Positions 32,576 to 35,306 of a stretch of DNA of 35,306 nucleotides are shown one piece after another. The stretch lies in NCBI GenBank assembly GCA_017415485.1, contig JAFQGP010000122.1, positions 1 through 35,306 on the forward strand, written 5' to 3'. Position 1 is the first letter of the stretch, and each line of letters opens with the position of its first letter. The position numbers and the translations under genes were made by a program. Under the pieces are notes generated by a model, which saw only the letters and a program-made list of their open reading frames with translations, did no database searches and was not told where the DNA came from. This DNA comes from Clostridia bacterium (lineage in GTDB: Bacteria > Bacillota > Clostridia > Oscillospirales > CAG-272).

Positions 32576-32596
32576 GAAGAATTTCGGAAGAATTTC
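32576..32596 (+). repeat. Direct repeat upstream of the first secreted protein
   Basis: GAAGAATTTC occurs at 32576-32585 and at 32587-32596, 11 bp apart, so both copies face the same side of the helix. It lies 80-100 bp before the next ATG and may be an activator or operator site; no good sigma-A promoter was found for that gene. Confidence 0.45.
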
Positions 32597-32675
32597 TTAT
32601 TCTGATATATAGAGGCGGTAAAGTAATTTTTTAATTACTATTGAAGCTCTCACTAAAAGAAAGGAAAAAAGAACA

Positions 32676-33140
32676 ATGAAAAAAACTTCAAGAAAACTTT
32701 TCGCAACAATTATGGCAGTAATACTATTCTGCACCGCTTACTTGCCGCTGCTGACAGTTACGAGCTATGCTGCGGATGGTGATTTTGGCATTTCTCCGTA
32801 TCTTGTGAACTGCAACAGCTGTATATGCACCTTTTCAGCGGCTAATGGAGGACAGGCACAAGTAAGCGTTACATATAATGCCAAAAGTGATGTCTTTACT
32901 TATGCCAAGCTAACCGTAAAAATCCAAAAAAGATTTTTGGGACTTTTTTGGTCAACTGTAGATATAGGTGAACCCGACAACGAATGGGTCGCTTACTGTT
33001 ATGATGTCTATGGTAATTTCTACAACTCATTCCCCCTTGAAAGCACCGGAACGTACAGAGCCGTTTTTACGGTTGAATTTTACGGAACAAGCGGAGAGGT
33101 AGATGTTATCGAGGATACGATCGAGTCTGCTTACGAATGA
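32676..33140 (+). CDS. Small secreted beta-rich protein, unknown function
   Basis: 154 residues. A clear signal peptide (MKKTSRKLF, core to SYAAD, cleavage near residue 33). The mature part of about 120 residues is beta-rich: NCNSCICTFSAANGGQAQVSVTYNAKSD at the start, then KLTVKIQKRFLGLFW and TGTYRAVFTVEFYG, resembling the pattern of small Ig-like or jelly-roll domains. Cys47, Cys50 and Cys52 are close to each other. AGAAAGGAAA precedes the ATG. Follows the sigma/anti-sigma pair, and similar small exported proteins often accompany such pairs in Clostridia. Function unknown. Confidence 0.82.
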   Translation: MKKTSRKLFATIMAVILFCTAYLPLLTVTSYAADGDFGISPYLVNCNSCICTFSAANGGQAQVSVTYNAKSDVFTYAKLTVKIQKRFLGLFWSTVDIGEPDNEWVAYCYDVYGNFYNSFPLESTGTYRAVFTVEFYGTSGEVDVIEDTIESAYE

Positions 33141-33214
33141 TCAGTATAGTTATATTTAATTAAAATGGTCGAAAAGACCAAAAAAATATTTTATTTCATA
33201 GAAGGTTGTTCATT

Positions 33215-33709
33215 ATGAAAACAATCACGTTCAAAACCCTGTCCATCCTGCTTGCCGCTGTACTTTTGGTGGCAGCCCTGCCCGTAACAGCATTTGCGAA
33301 TAATGTGTATGCTTTTATTGATCCCGGTCATACTACTCACTTATTTGAAGAATATGTATGGACAGAATGCGAATTCTTTTCAGTTGATTGGCATGAAATA
33401 GCAACACATACGACTAAACAATGCTCGGTATGTGGAATATTAAGCGATGATGAAGTGGTAAGGTATCATATGGAAAAGCATGATGATGTTATTGAGGATA
33501 GTGATTATATTTATGAATATGATTCAAATGAGTATCATAACAGAATAGAATGTACAGTTATAACTTATCGATGTTGCGGAAATATTATGCTGACTATACC
33601 AGATTATAGTACTGCGGTGCTTGAAGAACATGAAATCCACCCTTCTGTTGATCAGGAATGTGAAATACAAGGACCTTGTATTCACTGCGACGAAACAATC
33701 TATTGGTAA
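33215..33709 (+). CDS. Small secreted Cys-rich protein with CxxC module
   Basis: 164 residues from the ATG at 33215 (an upstream TTG at 33206 would add three residues and is unlikely; GAAGG sits at 33201-33205). Signal peptide with cleavage after AFA. The mature part has a TTKQCSVCGIL module of the same kind as the CxxC units in the large secreted proteins at 6016-11871, a CC pair (YRCCGN) and a C-terminal PCIHCDETIYW. Many His and Asp/Glu (HTTHLFEEY, HEKHDDVIEDSD-type stretches) suggest metal binding. No named domain recognised. Confidence 0.8.
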   Translation: MKTITFKTLSILLAAVLLVAALPVTAFANNVYAFIDPGHTTHLFEEYVWTECEFFSVDWHEIATHTTKQCSVCGILSDDEVVRYHMEKHDDVIEDSDYIYEYDSNEYHNRIECTVITYRCCGNIMLTIPDYSTAVLEEHEIHPSVDQECEIQGPCIHCDETIYW

Positions 33710-33730
33710 TGATTCAAACACAGATCAACA

Positions 33731-33764
33731 CGAATAGCGCATCAAATTTTTGATGCGCTATTCG
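33731..33764 (+). terminator. Hairpin before the ABC permease gene
   Basis: A 16-bp stem (CGAATAGCGCATCAAA 33731-33746 with 33749-33764) with a 2-nt loop. It lies between the secreted protein and the ABC genes. There is no long T-run, so it may be an inefficient terminator or a processing site. Confidence 0.55.
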
Positions 33765-33806
33765 AATAATTTGTTCATTATTCTATGTACGAAAGGAAAT
33801 GAAGCA

Positions 33807-35171
33807 ATGATTTTTAAAAGCATAAAGCGCATAAAACGGGCGCCTGTTTCTGCAATTGCGATTATGCTGTTCGCCGTTATAATTTCTATGATTATTTGCG
33901 CATTGCAAGCGTCAAATGATGAGGAAATGCGGCATTATGAGGAAGCTTACCAAGCGGTTCCGATCAAATTCTCAATCACGCATCCTTTTTATAAGGGAGA
34001 ATCTCTGGGGCGGGGATCAAACCTGCCGATGTGGGCTCTTGATCTGTTTACCGATAAAAATGACGTAGAAATAATTGACGTATCTGCTGCGAAGGATGAT
34101 CAGGAGAAGAGTAAAATAATTTTGAATGCCATAATAGGTAATACAGAACTAACTGAGATCTCCTTGAAAGAATATGCAAAAGACCTTCAAGTCAAATTGT
34201 CAACTGCTTTCAGCACAGTCAACGGCAAAAGGTACACCGGCGCGACAGGCACGACTATGCTGATTGGTATGACCTCGATCTACAGCGACAAGCAGCTCCT
34301 TCCGGAATACGGATGTGAGATCACGTGGTATGAAGGATATGACGAAAGCATTTTCGCGAGTGACGAGGCGGTTTGCCTTATTCCCGAGAGCAAAGCCACG
34401 ACGAAACATTATGATAACGGAAACGGCAAAGCGGTTTTGTATTTTGAGTATTCTGCCATTATGCATATAAACGGCGTAGCGACCGAGGTTGAGAGCGGTG
34501 AATACGAATGTACACTTAAGATTGTCGGCACCTATACCGCCGGAGATGAGTTAAGCATCTACTGCCCGTTTTCGATCGTAGAACAGGTATACGAAGGACT
34601 CGGAAAAGAACCGAGAATTGATTCCATAAGCGCAACGATCGCGGATAACAGACGTTTGGATGAATTCATGGAAAAAGCAAATATGTTTTTCATGGATCCT
34701 TCGCAGAAAGATGAAGAAATCCCATGGGGGATTGCTTTGATCGACCGCGCAAAGAGAGAATATATTTGTGATAATTATCGTTATGCTATAGACATAAATG
34801 ACGATAATCTGTTCGACCTCGCAGCCATCCTTGAAGAAAGCATCAAATTCAACCGCACGGTGACGGTGTTTGTCGTGATCCTTTCGGTCATTTCGGGCTT
34901 CCTCGTCGGTTTCCTTATGGTTCGCCGCCGCAAGAGAGATATTATGCTGATGCGCATGGTCGGCGAATCAAACGCGAGAGTATACGCCGGTTTTGCGCTT
35001 GAGCAGATGATCTGCATCATCCTCGGCATAGTGATCGGCGGCGCGTATTATAAGTGGAACCCGATAAACAACCTCGCGATATTCGCCGTCGCCTACTTCA
35101 TCGCCCTCAGCCTCGCACTTGCGATATTTATGAGTAAAAAACTTATCAAGAACATCAAGGAGGATGAATAA
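33807..35171 (+). CDS. FtsX-type ABC permease
   Basis: 454 residues from the ATG at 33807 (AAAGGAAATG at 33792 gives the ribosome site; the open frame begins further upstream). One N-terminal span (about 15-33), a large outer domain (40-345), and three C-terminal spans (about 348-368, 395-415, 422-440) with the FtsX-type motif KRDIMLMRMVGES. Residues in the outer domain are acidic and have no His cluster, unlike the permease at 13394. The ATPase gene follows directly (TAA then ATG). Probably a MacB/bacitracin-type exporter or a peptide-sensing unit; substrate unknown. First half is AT-rich relative to the second half. Confidence 0.9.
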   Translation: MIFKSIKRIKRAPVSAIAIMLFAVIISMIICALQASNDEEMRHYEEAYQAVPIKFSITHPFYKGESLGRGSNLPMWALDLFTDKNDVEIIDVSAAKDDQEKSKIILNAIIGNTELTEISLKEYAKDLQVKLSTAFSTVNGKRYTGATGTTMLIGMTSIYSDKQLLPEYGCEITWYEGYDESIFASDEAVCLIPESKATTKHYDNGNGKAVLYFEYSAIMHINGVATEVESGEYECTLKIVGTYTAGDELSIYCPFSIVEQVYEGLGKEPRIDSISATIADNRRLDEFMEKANMFFMDPSQKDEEIPWGIALIDRAKREYICDNYRYAIDINDDNLFDLAAILEESIKFNRTVTVFVVILSVISGFLVGFLMVRRRKRDIMLMRMVGESNARVYAGFALEQMICIILGIVIGGAYYKWNPINNLAIFAVAYFIALSLALAIFMSKKLIKNIKEDE

Positions 35172-35306
35172 ATGAGTATTTCGCTTAACAACGTATCTTA
35201 CAGTTACAAAGGTAAATATCAGACCGTCCGCGCGGTGGACGGCGTGTCCTATGATTTCGAGCCCGGAAAGTGCTATGCCATCATCGGCAAGTCGGGCTCG
35301 GGAAAA
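35172..35306 (+). CDS. ABC ATPase, N-terminal fragment (cut by window end)
   Basis: 45 codons are visible. The start ATG follows the permease stop directly. The translation begins MSISLNNVSYSYKG and reaches Walker A (GKSGSGK) at the very end of the window. Partner of the permease just upstream. Confidence 0.92.
   Translation, partial: MSISLNNVSYSYKGKYQTVRAVDGVSYDFEPGKCYAIIGKSGSGK

Noticed and set aside
33168..33187. Short hairpin GGTC-GAAAA-GACC as a terminator for the first secreted protein
   Set aside because: Only a 4-bp stem and followed by A-run, not T-run, on the plus strand.

Overview
The window looks like the chromosome of an anaerobic, low-to-mid GC Gram-positive gut bacterium of the Clostridia (Oscillospiraceae/Ruminococcaceae-like). 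This is inferred from near-consensus TTGACA-17-TATAAT promoters, strong AGGAGG-type ribosome sites, Gram-positive signal peptides, cohesin- and dockerin-like domains, an ECF-transporter S component, a Cys-type sulfatase that needs anaerobic maturation, and a NifS/NifU pair. No rRNA, tRNA, CRISPR array, phage gene or transposase was seen. Gene density is high and nearly every gene can be assigned to an operon from ATGA/TGATG overlaps or short gaps.

Layout. (1) 1-887: 5' part of a secreted beta-helix-type repeat protein, with its promoter and a tandem 45-bp repeat array behind it. (2) 5883-1186 (minus): a nucleotide-metabolism operon encoding a membrane protein, an HD dNTPase, two tandem DHH phosphoesterases and SurE. 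(3) 11871-6016 (minus): two large secreted proteins made of many CxxC mini-modules. The first ends in a cohesin-like plus a dockerin-like domain; the second starts with a cohesin-like domain and ends in a membrane anchor. (4) 12406-15504 (plus): a Cys/His-rich small membrane protein, an ABC ATPase, an FtsX-type permease with a His-rich loop, and a lipoprotein resembling DUF3299. I read this as a Gram-positive relative of zinc-linked Zrg-type systems and consider it the most interesting locus. (5) 17394-15835 (minus): a sulfatase; a heptamer-bounded palindromic element lies between it and the zinc-like operon. (6) 17549-18796 (plus): two paralogous membrane proteins. (7) 23368-18840 (minus): a glycan operon with a sugar isomerase, GH29 fucosidase, alpha/beta hydrolase, CE15 glucuronoyl esterase and PHP phosphoesterase. 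(8) 25231-23599 (minus): nifS-nifU. (9) 26213-25356 (minus) LysR regulator, divergent from a SemiSWEET-like protein and a degenerate SGNH protein (26325-27173). (10) 31043-27223 (minus): ECF S component, LarA, glycerate kinase and GH43. (11) 31220-35306 (plus): sigma factor and anti-sigma-like pair, two small secreted proteins, and an FtsX-type ABC permease followed by its ATPase, cut by the window end. This last block is visibly more AT-rich for its first 3 kb.

How it works together. The catabolic blocks fit a bacterium that takes in plant or host glycan fragments (fucose, uronate esters, sulfated sugars, hydroxyacids) and processes them in the cytoplasm, because none of these hydrolases carries a signal peptide. 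The CxxC-module secreted proteins, the Cys/His-rich small protein and the His-rich permease loop suggest metal handling at the cell surface, but that link is an inference.
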